NCBI GenBank assembly: GCA_030044035.1
Contig: JASHWN010000315.1
Coordinates: 1 to 6,275 of the forward strand
Length of the DNA stretch: 6,275 nt
Origin: Xanthobacteraceae bacterium
GTDB taxonomy: Bacteria; Pseudomonadota; Alphaproteobacteria; Rhizobiales; Xanthobacteraceae
Direction: 5' to 3'
Positions 1-6,275 of this stretch are shown here, piece after piece. The first letter of the stretch is position 1, and the number at the start of each line of letters is the position of its first letter. A model generated the notes under the pieces. The model saw only the letters and a program-made list of their open reading frames with translations. It did no database searches and was not told where the DNA came from. The translations under genes were made by a program, and so were the position numbers.

Positions 1-2405
1 GAATGCGACACCAAGAGCGGCCCGATATGGCTGGTGTCAACGTTGACCAGGGTGGAGAGCGGAATGAGCTGCCCGGTGGTCGGCGCCTTGATGTAAAGCT
101 CGTTGAGCGTCTGCAGTCTGCCCTGCAGTTGCGGCAGCACTTCGAGCACGACGTAGTAAGAGTTGTTGGTAAAGTACTGCGTCACATCGTTCTGGCCGAA
201 CGCGTCGTCGAGCGTGTTGTCGATGACCTGCGGCAGGATGCCGAAGCGGGCGGCGGCGTCGCGATTGATGGTGATGGTGAGCAGCGGCGATTGGTTTTCC
301 GCGTCGGTGGCAACATCGGCCAATTGCGGCAGCGTCTTGAGCTTCGCCATCAGGCGCGGCGCCCAGGTGTTCAGCTGCTGCAGGTCGGGGTCTTGCAGGA
401 CATATTGGAACTGGCCGCGGGCAATGCGTCCGCCGACGGTAATGTCCTGGGCGGGCTGCAGGAACAGCTTGGCGCCCGGGACCGCGGCAGCGAGTTGCGG
501 ACGCAGCCGGTCGATGATCTGTGAGGCCGACGCCTTGCGATCATCGCGCAGCTTCAAGCCGATGACGAAGCGGCCGGTATTCTGCGTGTTGCCGTAGCTC
601 GGGCCGAAGAACGAGCCGAAATCGGAGACGTCCGGATCGCGGGCGATCACGTCGGAGAGCTGGCGCTGGATTTCCTTCATCTTGTCGGGCGAAACATCCT
701 GGCCGGCTTCCGAAATGCCCAGGATCATCCCGGTATCCTGGGTCGGGAAAAATCCCTTCGGAATGCTCACGAACAGCACGCCGGTCAGGCCGACTGTCGC
801 GATGAACACCAGCAGCGTCAAAAACTGGTGGCGCAGTACGACATCGAGCCCGCGCCGGTAGCCGCCCAACAGCGTGTCAAAGCCCCATTCGACGGCGCGA
901 TAGAGGCGGCCGTGGACGCGGTCATGCTCGCTCACCAGGAAGCGCGAACAGAGCATCGGCGTCAATGTCAGCGACACCACGACCGACACCAGAATTGCGG
1001 CAATGACGGTGATCGCGAATTCGTGGAACAAGCGTCCGACGACGCCGCTCATCAACAAGAGCGGGATGAACACGGCAATAAGCGAAATACTGATCGAGAG
1101 AACTGTGAACCCGATCTCGCGCGCGCCCTTGACGGCGGATTGCAGCGGAGTCGTACCGGCCTCGAGGTGACGGAAAATGTTCTCCACCACCACGATGGCG
1201 TCGTCGACGACGAAGCCGACGGCGATGGTCAGGGCCATCAGCGAAAGATTGTCGAGGCTGAAGCCGCCAAGGTAGATGATCGCGACAGCGCCAAGCAGCG
1301 ACAAGGGCACCGCAGCGCCGGGAATGAGCGTGGCGTTGATGCTGCGCAGGAACAGCAGGATCACCAGCACGACCAGCACGCACGACAGGCCCAAGGTGAA
1401 TTCGACGTCTTTGACCGCGGCGCGGATGGTCTGGGTCCGGTCGACGACGGTGTCGAGATGGATGCCCGGCGGGATCACCGAATGCATCGTCGCCAAGGCG
1501 GCCTTGATGTTGTCGACCGTATCGATGACGTTGGCGCCCGGCTGCTTGAACACCAGCAGCATCACGGCGGTGTGGTCGCGGTGCAACGCGCCCAAGGTCA
1601 CATCTTGAGGCCCATCCAGCGCCTGGCCGATATCGCGCACGCGGACGGGCGCGCCATTGCGATAGGCAATGATGACGTCATTGTAGGGCTCCGCCTCGGT
1701 CAGCTGATCGTTGTCGGCAATGGTGTAGTTCTGGAGGTGGCCCAACATGGTCCCTTTGGCCGCATCCGTCGTAGCGCCGAGCAGCGCGGCGCGCACGTCC
1801 TCGAGCGTCAGCCCGCGCGCCGTCAGCTTGGCCGGATCGACCTGCACGCGAATGGACGGCCGTTGCTGGCCGCCGATGGCGACCAGGGCCACGCCGCTGA
1901 TCTGAGAAATCTGCGTGGCGACGACGTTCTCGGCGAAATCGTCCACCTTGGTCAGCGGCAGCGTGGTGGAGTCCGCCGCTACGATCAGGATCGGCGAATC
2001 CGCCGGGTTGACCTTCTTGTAGGTCGGCGGCGAGGTGAGATTTTTCGGCAGATATGGTCCGGCCGCCGTGATTGCCGACTGCACGTCGCCGGCGGCGCCG
2101 TCGATGTTGCGGTTGAGGTCGAATTGCAGTGTGACCACGGTTGAGCCGAGCGAACTCACCGAGCTCATCTGCGTCACGCCGGCGATTTGGCCGAACTGGC
2201 GCTCGAGCGGAGTGGCCACCGTCGCGCCCATGGTTGCCGGGCTGGCGCCGGTAAGCGTGGCGGTGACCTGAATCGTCGGAAAATCGACCTGCGGCAGCGG
2301 CGCCACGGGCAGCAGCGGAAACGCCACGATGCCGACCAGGGCCAGCGCGGCCATCAGCAGCGACGTGGCGATCGGCCGTCGAATGAATGTCTCGGAGACG
2401 TTCAT
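1..2405 (-). CDS. mdtC: RND efflux permease, MdtB/MdtC-like (HAE1 family), C-terminus beyond the left edge
   Basis: Inner-membrane proton/drug antiporter subunit of a tripartite RND pump. Reading from the ATG at 2405-2403, 801 uninterrupted codons reach the left edge; family members are about 1,030-1,050 aa, so roughly the last quarter is missing. TM1 lies at about residues 11-32. A porter region follows (about 40-330), with PVAPLPQVDFP just after TM1 and the conserved TPLERQFGQIAGV. TM2-TM6 span about 335-487. TM4 carries VGFVVDDAIVVVEN, whose Asp pair at 401-402 corresponds to the proton-relay Asp407/Asp408 of AcrB. TM7 is near 528-547, followed by FFPTQDTGMI and the second porter half. The C-terminal relay lysine (AcrB Lys940) would lie outside the window. 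N-terminal motifs (VAPLPQVDFP, SSLGST) resemble E. coli MdtC more than MdtB from memory; the symbol is a family-level assignment. The start overlaps the adaptor stop by one base (TGATG), with AAGG 3 nt upstream. Confidence 0.95.
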   Translation of the reverse strand, partial: MNVSETFIRRPIATSLLMAALALVGIVAFPLLPVAPLPQVDFPTIQVTATLTGASPATMGATVATPLERQFGQIAGVTQMSSVSSLGSTVVTLQFDLNRNIDGAAGDVQSAITAAGPYLPKNLTSPPTYKKVNPADSPILIVAADSTTLPLTKVDDFAENVVATQISQISGVALVAIGGQQRPSIRVQVDPAKLTARGLTLEDVRAALLGATTDAAKGTMLGHLQNYTIADNDQLTEAEPYNDVIIAYRNGAPVRVRDIGQALDGPQDVTLGALHRDHTAVMLLVFKQPGANVIDTVDNIKAALATMHSVIPPGIHLDTVVDRTQTIRAAVKDVEFTLGLSCVLVVLVILLFLRSINATLIPGAAVPLSLLGAVAIIYLGGFSLDNLSLMALTIAVGFVVDDAIVVVENIFRHLEAGTTPLQSAVKGAREIGFTVLSISISLIAVFIPLLLMSGVVGRLFHEFAITVIAAILVSVVVSLTLTPMLCSRFLVSEHDRVHGRLYRAVEWGFDTLLGGYRRGLDVVLRHQFLTLLVFIATVGLTGVLFVSIPKGFFPTQDTGMILGISEAGQDVSPDKMKEIQRQLSDVIARDPDVSDFGSFFGPSYGNTQNTGRFVIGLKLRDDRKASASQIIDRLRPQLAAAVPGAKLFLQPAQDITVGGRIARGQFQYVLQDPDLQQLNTWAPRLMAKLKTLPQLADVATDAENQSPLLTITINRDAAARFGILPQVIDNTLDDAFGQNDVTQYFTNNSYYVVLEVLPQLQGRLQTLNELYIKAPTTGQLIPLSTLVNVDTSHIGPLLVSH

Positions 2406-3577
2406 CAGCCTTGGTCGGCGTGTTGCGGGGAGGCCGGCGCCGGCCGAATGACGACGTGAGTGCCGACGTCAAGCCGCGACTGTCCGTCGGCGACGACGCG
2501 CTCGCCGGCGCTGAGGCCCTGGCGGATCACCGTCGTGCTCTCGTCGACGATCTGCGCCTGGACCGCGCGCTGCTCCACCGTGTCGTCGGGCTTGATCACC
2601 CACACGTAGTAACCATCGGGGCCCCGCTGCACGGCCACCGTGGGAACCGTGACGGCATTCTTGCGGGTCGTGACCAGTGTGTGGATGTGCACGAACTCGC
2701 CCGGCCAAAGTCGCTCGTCCGCATTGGGAAACTGCGCCTTTAGGTGGATCGTGCTGGTGCTCTGGTCGATCTGGTTGTCGATGAGAAGCAGTTCGCCCTG
2801 CGCCAGCTGCTTCGCGTCGTCTTGATCGAAAGCAAGCACCTCGACGGGGCCGCGCAACATCGCCTCGCGTACCGGTCCGAGATCTGTCTGCGGCAGCGTG
2901 AACACCGCGTAGCTCGGCTTGATCTGGGTGAGAACGGTGAGCGGATTGGCGTCGGTGGGATGGATGATGTTGCCGATGTCGATCTGCCGGAATCCGACTA
3001 CGCCGCCGATCGGCGCCGCTATGGTGGTGAAGCCGAGCTGAGTGCGCGCGGCCTCGATCGCGGCCTGGTCGGCGTCGATCATGGCCTTGAATTGATCGAC
3101 CTTCGCCTGTTGCGCGTCGACGTTCTGCTGCGTCTCGGCGTTGCGCAGCACCAGCGTCTTAAACCGCTGCAAATCTTTTTGCGCATCGATCAACTGCGCC
3201 TCGTCTTGGGCCTTCTTTGCCACCGCCTGGTCGAGCGCGGCCTGAAACGGAGCGGGATCGATCTTGGCGAGCACGTCGCCTTGCTTGACGTCCTGGCCCT
3301 GGCGAAAGTCGACCGAGACGATCTGGCCGGTGACCTGAGCCCGGATCGCCACGGTGTTGAAGGCCATGACGGTGCCGAGGGCGTCATAGTAGATCGGAAC
3401 GTCACGTTGCCCGGCGATGGTGGCGACGACCGGGACGGAAGGCTGCGCCGCCGCATGGGCGGGCAGTGGCCTGGTCAGCCGGGGAATCGCGACGCCGGCG
3501 ACGAGGGCTAGCACCGCAAACCCGATGGCCGCCCACAGAATCCGCCGGGACTTGCCCCCTTTTGCCGATCCGCTCAT
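2405..3577 (-). CDS. mdtA: RND efflux periplasmic adaptor (membrane fusion protein), MdtA-like
   Basis: 390-aa adaptor that would bridge the inner-membrane RND permease and an outer-membrane TolC-type channel across the periplasm. A short basic N-terminus (SAKGGKSRR) precedes one hydrophobic segment at about residues 13-32. No cysteine follows it, so this is a membrane-anchored adaptor, not a lipoprotein. The first lipoyl half (about 77-110) contains VTGQIVSVDF and DVLAKIDPAPFQAAL. A Gln/Ala-rich coiled-coil hairpin covers about 111-180. The second lipoyl half (about 181-215) reads LGFTTIAAPIGGVVGFR. A beta-barrel with LWPGEFVHIHT follows (about 220-300), then a membrane-proximal domain starting at AVTVPTVAVQ. 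Length and domain order match MdtA (415 aa in E. coli). The ATG at 3577 is the only start codon after an in-frame TAG at 3604-3602. Its Shine-Dalgarno match is weak (GGCGGG directly adjacent). The permease follows with a one-base overlap, so the two are co-transcribed. Confidence 0.95.
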   Translation of the reverse strand: MSGSAKGGKSRRILWAAIGFAVLALVAGVAIPRLTRPLPAHAAAQPSVPVVATIAGQRDVPIYYDALGTVMAFNTVAIRAQVTGQIVSVDFRQGQDVKQGDVLAKIDPAPFQAALDQAVAKKAQDEAQLIDAQKDLQRFKTLVLRNAETQQNVDAQQAKVDQFKAMIDADQAAIEAARTQLGFTTIAAPIGGVVGFRQIDIGNIIHPTDANPLTVLTQIKPSYAVFTLPQTDLGPVREAMLRGPVEVLAFDQDDAKQLAQGELLLIDNQIDQSTSTIHLKAQFPNADERLWPGEFVHIHTLVTTRKNAVTVPTVAVQRGPDGYYVWVIKPDDTVEQRAVQAQIVDESTTVIRQGLSAGERVVADGQSRLDVGTHVVIRPAPASPQHADQG

Positions 3578-3737
3578 CCCGCCAGCTATACCTTGCCGGC
3601 GCTAGTTCTGAAAGCCGTTGTGCTAGGGCCGGAGCCTTAAAGTTCGGTAAGGTCGCCGCCCGGCCGGTGCAGGCCGGATCCGGCGCTCGAAAAAGTCCGA
3701 AACATAAACGGCGCGTAACCGCGAACGGCCCCGCGAG
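3578..3737. other. GC-rich intergenic region between methyltransferase and efflux operon
   Basis: These 160 bases separate two minus-strand genes and hold no credible coding sequence. They contain part of the terminator hairpin (from 3710), the 12-bp perfect palindrome GCCGGATCCGGC at 3673-3684, an inverted repeat CCGGCC-N6-GGCCGG at 3660-3677, and a dyad CCTTA-N8-TAAGG at 3635-3652. The efflux operon promoter should lie here if the terminator works, but I could not identify a convincing -35/-10 pair. Confidence 0.6.
3635..3652. promoter_or_regulatory. Candidate operator dyad upstream of the efflux operon
   Basis: CCTTA at 3635-3639 and TAAGG at 3648-3652 form a perfect 5-bp inverted repeat with an 8-base spacer. 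Its near edge is 58 bases upstream of the adaptor ATG. RND pumps are often controlled by TetR-family or two-component regulators that bind dyads in such positions. No regulator gene is visible in the window, and short dyads arise by chance in 160 bases, so this is only a candidate. Confidence 0.2.
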
Positions 3738-3746
3738 CTACGCGCC
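3691..3746 (-). terminator. Probable intrinsic terminator of the methyltransferase gene
   Basis: Perfect 8-bp arms, GGCGCGTA (3710-3717) and TACGCGCC (3739-3746), can be extended by an inner CGCG/CGCG pairing (3720-3723 with 3732-3735). On the minus strand the stem is followed by GTTTATGTTT and then a five-T run (3695-3691), the order expected of a Rho-independent terminator reading leftward. The upstream arm overlaps the methyltransferase TAG stop (3740-3738) and its last codons. The T-tract is interrupted, so termination may be partial. Confidence 0.45.
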
Positions 3747-4550
3747 CAAGGGTGCGGGTTGCGGCTTGCGGACGATGATCTCGACGGTCTGAAACAGCCT
3801 GACCGGAAACTCGACGAGCGGCCGGGGAATCGCGCGCAGCCGGCGCAGCAAGGGGTGATCGGCGGAAACCGAGGTCACTTCGAAGCCCACATTGCTGAAA
3901 CTGCCGCGCACCTCGTAGAACGGACGATAAAATGTCTCCTGCATGCAGAAATCGTGATAGGCGGCGGTTTTTCTCTGTGCATTCTCCTTGGCGAGCCATT
4001 CCCATCGCGGCTCGATTCCGCAGGCGAGAAACGCTCTGATCGCCCACTTGCGCAACGGACTCTTCGGCAACCAGTGGACGAATGGCATGAACAGATGCGG
4101 CTCGATGAGCCGCAGCTTGCCCGGATAGACGTGGAAGCCGTAGCCGCCGGGCGCCGTCACGCGCGCGATTTCGCGCGTCACGGCATCGATGTCGGCGACG
4201 TGTTCGAGCACGTAATGGGTGAACACGAAATGAAATGCGGCGGCCGGCAAGTCGGTGCGGCAGTCGGGACCGATGAGCTTGACGATTTGACCGAAATCAT
4301 GGTTGCGGGTGCGAAACAGATCTTTGCCGCGCTCCGCCGCTTCGGCGCGGATTTCGGCGCCATAGGCGTCATAACCGGCATCGCGCAACCAAAGCACGTA
4401 CTCGCCGCGCCCACTGCCCCAATCGAGCACTTTCATCTCGTTTCTTTGCAGACCGAGCCGCTGCCGCGTCAGCTCGATATAACGCAGCACCTCGGCATTG
4501 GGCGCGAACTTTGCGAACTCGGCTTCGGTCAACAGCGAATCGTAACTCAA
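3738..4550 (-). CDS. Class I SAM-dependent methyltransferase, substrate unknown (possibly glycan or lipid-linked)
   Basis: 270-aa protein with a Rossmann-type methyltransferase core. Motif I is VLDWGSGRGE at residues 41-50, the glycine-rich SAM-binding loop. AYGAEI (62-67) supplies the acidic residue (Glu66) expected to bind the ribose hydroxyls. FVFTHYVLEHVAD (108-120) matches the post-motif region typical of the Methyltransf_11/23 group, and TAPGGYGFHVYPG (132-144) is motif III. The C-terminal part (about 145-270) is rich in aromatic residues (WEW at 183-185; Tyr, His and Phe over 198-212) and probably shapes substrate binding. There is no signal peptide or membrane segment, so it should be cytosolic. 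The start is TTG at 4550-4548, fixed by an in-frame TGA at 4568-4566 and a strong Shine-Dalgarno sequence. Divergence from a flippase-like gene suggests sugar or polyprenyl-linked glycan methylation, but this is inference; small-molecule, lipid or quinone substrates cannot be excluded. Confidence 0.88.
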   Translation of the reverse strand: MSYDSLLTEAEFAKFAPNAEVLRYIELTRQRLGLQRNEMKVLDWGSGRGEYVLWLRDAGYDAYGAEIRAEAAERGKDLFRTRNHDFGQIVKLIGPDCRTDLPAAAFHFVFTHYVLEHVADIDAVTREIARVTAPGGYGFHVYPGKLRLIEPHLFMPFVHWLPKSPLRKWAIRAFLACGIEPRWEWLAKENAQRKTAAYHDFCMQETFYRPFYEVRGSFSNVGFEVTSVSADHPLLRRLRAIPRPLVEFPVRLFQTVEIIVRKPQPAPLGA

Positions 4551-4556
4551 ATCCGC

Positions 4557-4565
4557 ACCTCCACC
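4557..4565 (-). promoter_or_regulatory. Shine-Dalgarno site supporting a TTG start
   Basis: On the minus strand GGTGGAGGT precedes the TTG at 4550, leaving 7 bases between GGAGG and the start codon, which is near ideal spacing. The codons between the in-frame TGA (4568-4566) and the TTG are GGT GGA GGT GCG GAT, none of which can initiate. The TTG is therefore the earliest possible start in this frame and the best supported one. Confidence 0.75.
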
Positions 4566-4649
4566 TCAATGTCCAGATAGGCGCGCCGCGGCGGCAAATC
4601 GTCAGAGCGGCGCCCGGCACTGCGCGAAGGCGAAAATGCTGCCAGCCCG

Positions 4650-4665
4650 ATCGAGCGAAGTCGAT
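4650..4665. repeat. Short inverted repeat in the divergent intergenic region
   Basis: ATCGA (4650-4654) and TCGAT (4661-4665) form a perfect 5-bp dyad around a 6-base spacer, about 100 bases upstream of the methyltransferase start and about 150 bases upstream of the flippase start. It could be a regulator site, but a dyad this short is expected by chance now and then. Confidence 0.2.
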
Positions 4666-4676
4666 GCAAACCGTCG

Positions 4677-4726
4677 GTTAAGGTAAAGCCCGTAGCCTCG
4701 CGCGCGCCGCGCCCGTTAACCTAAAG
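4677..4726. repeat. Imperfect 12-bp direct repeat between the divergent genes
   Basis: GTTAAGGTAAAG (4677-4688) and GTTAACCTAAAG (4715-4726) match at 10 of 12 positions, with start-to-start spacing of 38 bases. They stand out as AT-rich islands in GC-rich sequence and flank a CG-rich core (4698-4713). The second copy contains GTTAACC, which resembles the TTAACC half-site of the alphaproteobacterial cell-cycle regulator CtrA. The full TTAA-N7-TTAA arrangement is absent. The location between two divergent starts favours a regulatory role, but no binding protein can be named from the sequence. Confidence 0.35.
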
Positions 4727-4813
4727 AAGCAAACGATCCGCCAAGCCCGCGATGTTGCTTCGATGTGATGTATCTATGCGGCCACGGTTTTCGGCGTTTG
4801 GCAAAACCTGCAG

Positions 4814-6275
4814 ATGGCTTTAGCGCGCTCGATCAGCAAATTGTTTGGCACTCTGTCGAGCGGGCCGCTGCGCGTCTATCTCGATATTCTGGTCGTCGGC
4901 TCGGGCGCCCGCGTGTTCGGGCTCGCCTCGCAATTCGTCGTGCTCATCATGCTGAGCCGCTTGCTGCCGAAGCAGAGTTTCGGCGATCTGATGACGGCGT
5001 TCGGGTTCTACCGGCTGACCGGACTGGCGCTGGGCATCGGCGGCTCGCTGGTTTTGCTGTTTCACGTTTCGCGGCAGCGCGACGACCGGGTGGCGGAGAT
5101 CAGGCTGCAGCGCTTTTCGGCGCTGGTGGGCGGCATTCCGTCGGGCGCCATCGCGCTCGCTACGGTGCTCGCGGCCCAACCGGTCGCCGCCGCGCTCGGC
5201 AAACCGTCGCTCGCCGTTTGGCTGCAGCAGCTGGCGCCGTTCGTCGTCTTCACCACGCTGTTGGCCATCGCCACCGGCGCGCTGGAGGGGCGGTCACGGG
5301 TCGCCGAATCGATTTTCTGGGGCGACGTTGCGCCGAGCGCCGTGCGTATCGTGCTCCTGCCGCTGGTTGCGCTGTTGCATCTGCCGAGCGTCTACGTGGC
5401 GCACGTGCTGACGCTGTCGGTGCTGCTGCCATGGCTGGTGCTGGCCCGGCGCATGGCGAGCCGCGACGTCGCCGGCTGGCAGCGCTGGGCGCGCTGGGAT
5501 TATTCGTATTGCGGCAAGTTCGTGGTGGCAACGCTGTTTGCCAATCAGCTTGGCGCCGCCGACATCGTGATCGCGAGCTTGCTGTTTCCCTCGGCGACGG
5601 TCGCCGATTACGCGGTCGCGGCGCGGCTTGCCGCGCTGTTCACGTTCTTCGAGCTTGCTCTGCTCAAGCGCTTTGCGCCGCGCGCCGGCAGGCTGCTCGC
5701 GGTCAAGGACGAGAGCGGCCTGCATCGCGAATTCGACATGTGCCGGCGGCTCGCCATCGGCTCCGTTGCGGTGACCATCGCCGGCGTCCTGCTCATGGCG
5801 CCGGTTTTGTTGCCGCTCCTCGGCAATTACCTGGATGCGCGCACGCCGCTGATCTGGCTGGCAATCCCTTCATTCATCGCCGCGTTCTACGCCACATCGG
5901 ACCGGCTCTTGATCATCGCCGGGCAGGCCAACGTCGCGCTTGTGGTCACGGCCTCATCGTTTGCGGTGCTGATGACGGCGCCATTCGGGCTGGCGCCATG
6001 GCTCGGGCCGGTCGCGATTCCCGCCGCCATGATCCTGTCCGTCGCCCTGTTCAATCCGATCGTCGCGCTGCGCGCCCGGCAATTGGTCGGCGTCCGTACG
6101 CTGGCGTGGCGCGACGTGATCTTGATCGCTTGCGGCTGCACCGCGCTCGCGGCGGCTGCGATTGCCGGTTCGTATGCCAGCGTGACGATCGCGAGCGCGC
6201 TGCTCGCCGCGATCGGCGCCTATTACCTGACGACGGCGTTGTCGCAGTCGACCGGCAACGATTACGATAATTCTT
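4814..6275 (+). CDS. Polysaccharide/O-antigen flippase-like membrane protein (Wzx/MATE-like fold), C-terminus beyond the right edge
   Basis: 487 codons are open from the ATG at 4814 to the window end without a stop. Related flippases are usually about 420-520 aa, so little is likely missing. The protein is strongly hydrophobic with many predicted membrane segments, for example near residues 22-50, 66-84, 103-123, 141-157, 172-188, 194-210, 264-284, 314-336, 347-369, 374-393, 399-417, 434-452 and 456-474. The N-terminal part (YLDILVVGSGARVFGLASQ, then LSRLLPKQSFGDLMTAFGFYR) resembles the first two helices of Wzx-type exporters, where a short loop with a small-residue/Phe-Gly motif is common. 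Such proteins flip undecaprenyl-linked glycans across the inner membrane. The in-frame TGA at 4766-4768 limits the start; ATG 4814 is the first standard start after it, though no clear Shine-Dalgarno sequence precedes it. A teichoic-acid- or lipid-II-type exporter of the same superfamily is an alternative; the exact substrate is unknown. Confidence 0.85.
   Translation, partial: MALARSISKLFGTLSSGPLRVYLDILVVGSGARVFGLASQFVVLIMLSRLLPKQSFGDLMTAFGFYRLTGLALGIGGSLVLLFHVSRQRDDRVAEIRLQRFSALVGGIPSGAIALATVLAAQPVAAALGKPSLAVWLQQLAPFVVFTTLLAIATGALEGRSRVAESIFWGDVAPSAVRIVLLPLVALLHLPSVYVAHVLTLSVLLPWLVLARRMASRDVAGWQRWARWDYSYCGKFVVATLFANQLGAADIVIASLLFPSATVADYAVAARLAALFTFFELALLKRFAPRAGRLLAVKDESGLHREFDMCRRLAIGSVAVTIAGVLLMAPVLLPLLGNYLDARTPLIWLAIPSFIAAFYATSDRLLIIAGQANVALVVTASSFAVLMTAPFGLAPWLGPVAIPAAMILSVALFNPIVALRARQLVGVRTLAWRDVILIACGCTALAAAAIAGSYASVTIASALLAAIGAYYLTTALSQSTGNDYDNS

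Noticed and set aside
828..2144. 438-aa open frame on the plus strand, antisense to the RND permease
   Set aside because: The predicted protein is full of Arg, His, Gln and Asp without domain-like features, while the opposite strand encodes a textbook RND permease without a stop. Long antisense open frames are expected in GC-rich genes.
1678..2472. 264-aa minus-strand open frame overlapping the permease in another frame
   Set aside because: It is a same-strand shadow rich in Arg, Ala and Gly. The permease frame there contains conserved RND motifs.
2744..3511. 255-aa open frame on the plus strand, opposite the adaptor gene
   Set aside because: It is a shadow of the MdtA-like gene; composition is dominated by Arg, Leu, Asp and Gly with no recognisable domain, and no ribosome binding site supports it.
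3673..3684. GCCGGATCCGGC palindrome as an attachment or recombination site
   Set aside because: It has no second copy in the window and no integrase or mobile gene nearby; a GC-rich 12-bp palindrome is weak evidence alone.
3759..4580. 273-aa open frame on the plus strand, antisense to the methyltransferase
   Set aside because: The minus strand carries clear SAM-binding motifs and a good ribosome binding site; the plus-strand product has no recognisable motif.
4751..4780. Possible sigma-70-like promoter for the flippase (TTGCTT, then TATCTA)
   Set aside because: The two hexamers are only 10 bases apart, far from the usual 16-18, and no other pairing in the divergent region was better.
4765..6270. 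501-aa open frame on the plus strand, overlapping the flippase in another frame
   Set aside because: It is Arg/Ala-rich with no coherent hydrophobic pattern. The frame starting at 4814 gives regularly spaced membrane helices and runs to the edge without a stop.

Overview
The window looks like a chromosomal segment of a GC-rich alphaproteobacterium, probably in or near the Hyphomicrobiales (Bradyrhizobium/Rhodopseudomonas-like). This placement is an inference from base composition, codon use and protein character; no rRNA or marker gene is present. Four protein-coding genes account for nearly all of it, and two of them run off the window edges. I see no tRNA, rRNA, CRISPR array, insertion sequence or phage gene.

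Left part (1-3577, minus strand): a two-gene unit for an RND multidrug efflux pump of the MdtABC type. The periplasmic adaptor (mdtA-like, 390 aa) comes first. Its TGA stop shares one base with the ATG of an inner-membrane RND permease (MdtB/MdtC-like), of which the first 801 codons are visible. Adaptor and permease would assemble with an outer-membrane TolC-type channel, not seen here, to export drugs or other small amphiphiles using the proton gradient.

Middle (3578-4550): 160 bases of GC-rich intergenic sequence containing several inverted repeats, then a 270-aa class I SAM-dependent methyltransferase, also on the minus strand. It starts at a TTG codon preceded by a strong Shine-Dalgarno sequence. 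A hairpin with a T-rich tail overlaps its stop codon and probably separates it from the efflux operon.

Right part (4551-6275): a 263-base divergent intergenic region, then a plus-strand multi-spanning membrane protein resembling lipopolysaccharide/polysaccharide flippases (Wzx/MATE-like fold). It is open to the right edge (487 codons visible). The methyltransferase and flippase, transcribed divergently from a shared control region, suggest the edge of a surface-glycan locus.

The gene content is of known types. I found no convincing new system. The points most worth checking are the control signals: a near-repeated GTTAA-containing 12-mer between the divergent genes, the stop-overlapping terminator hairpin, and dyads upstream of the efflux operon.
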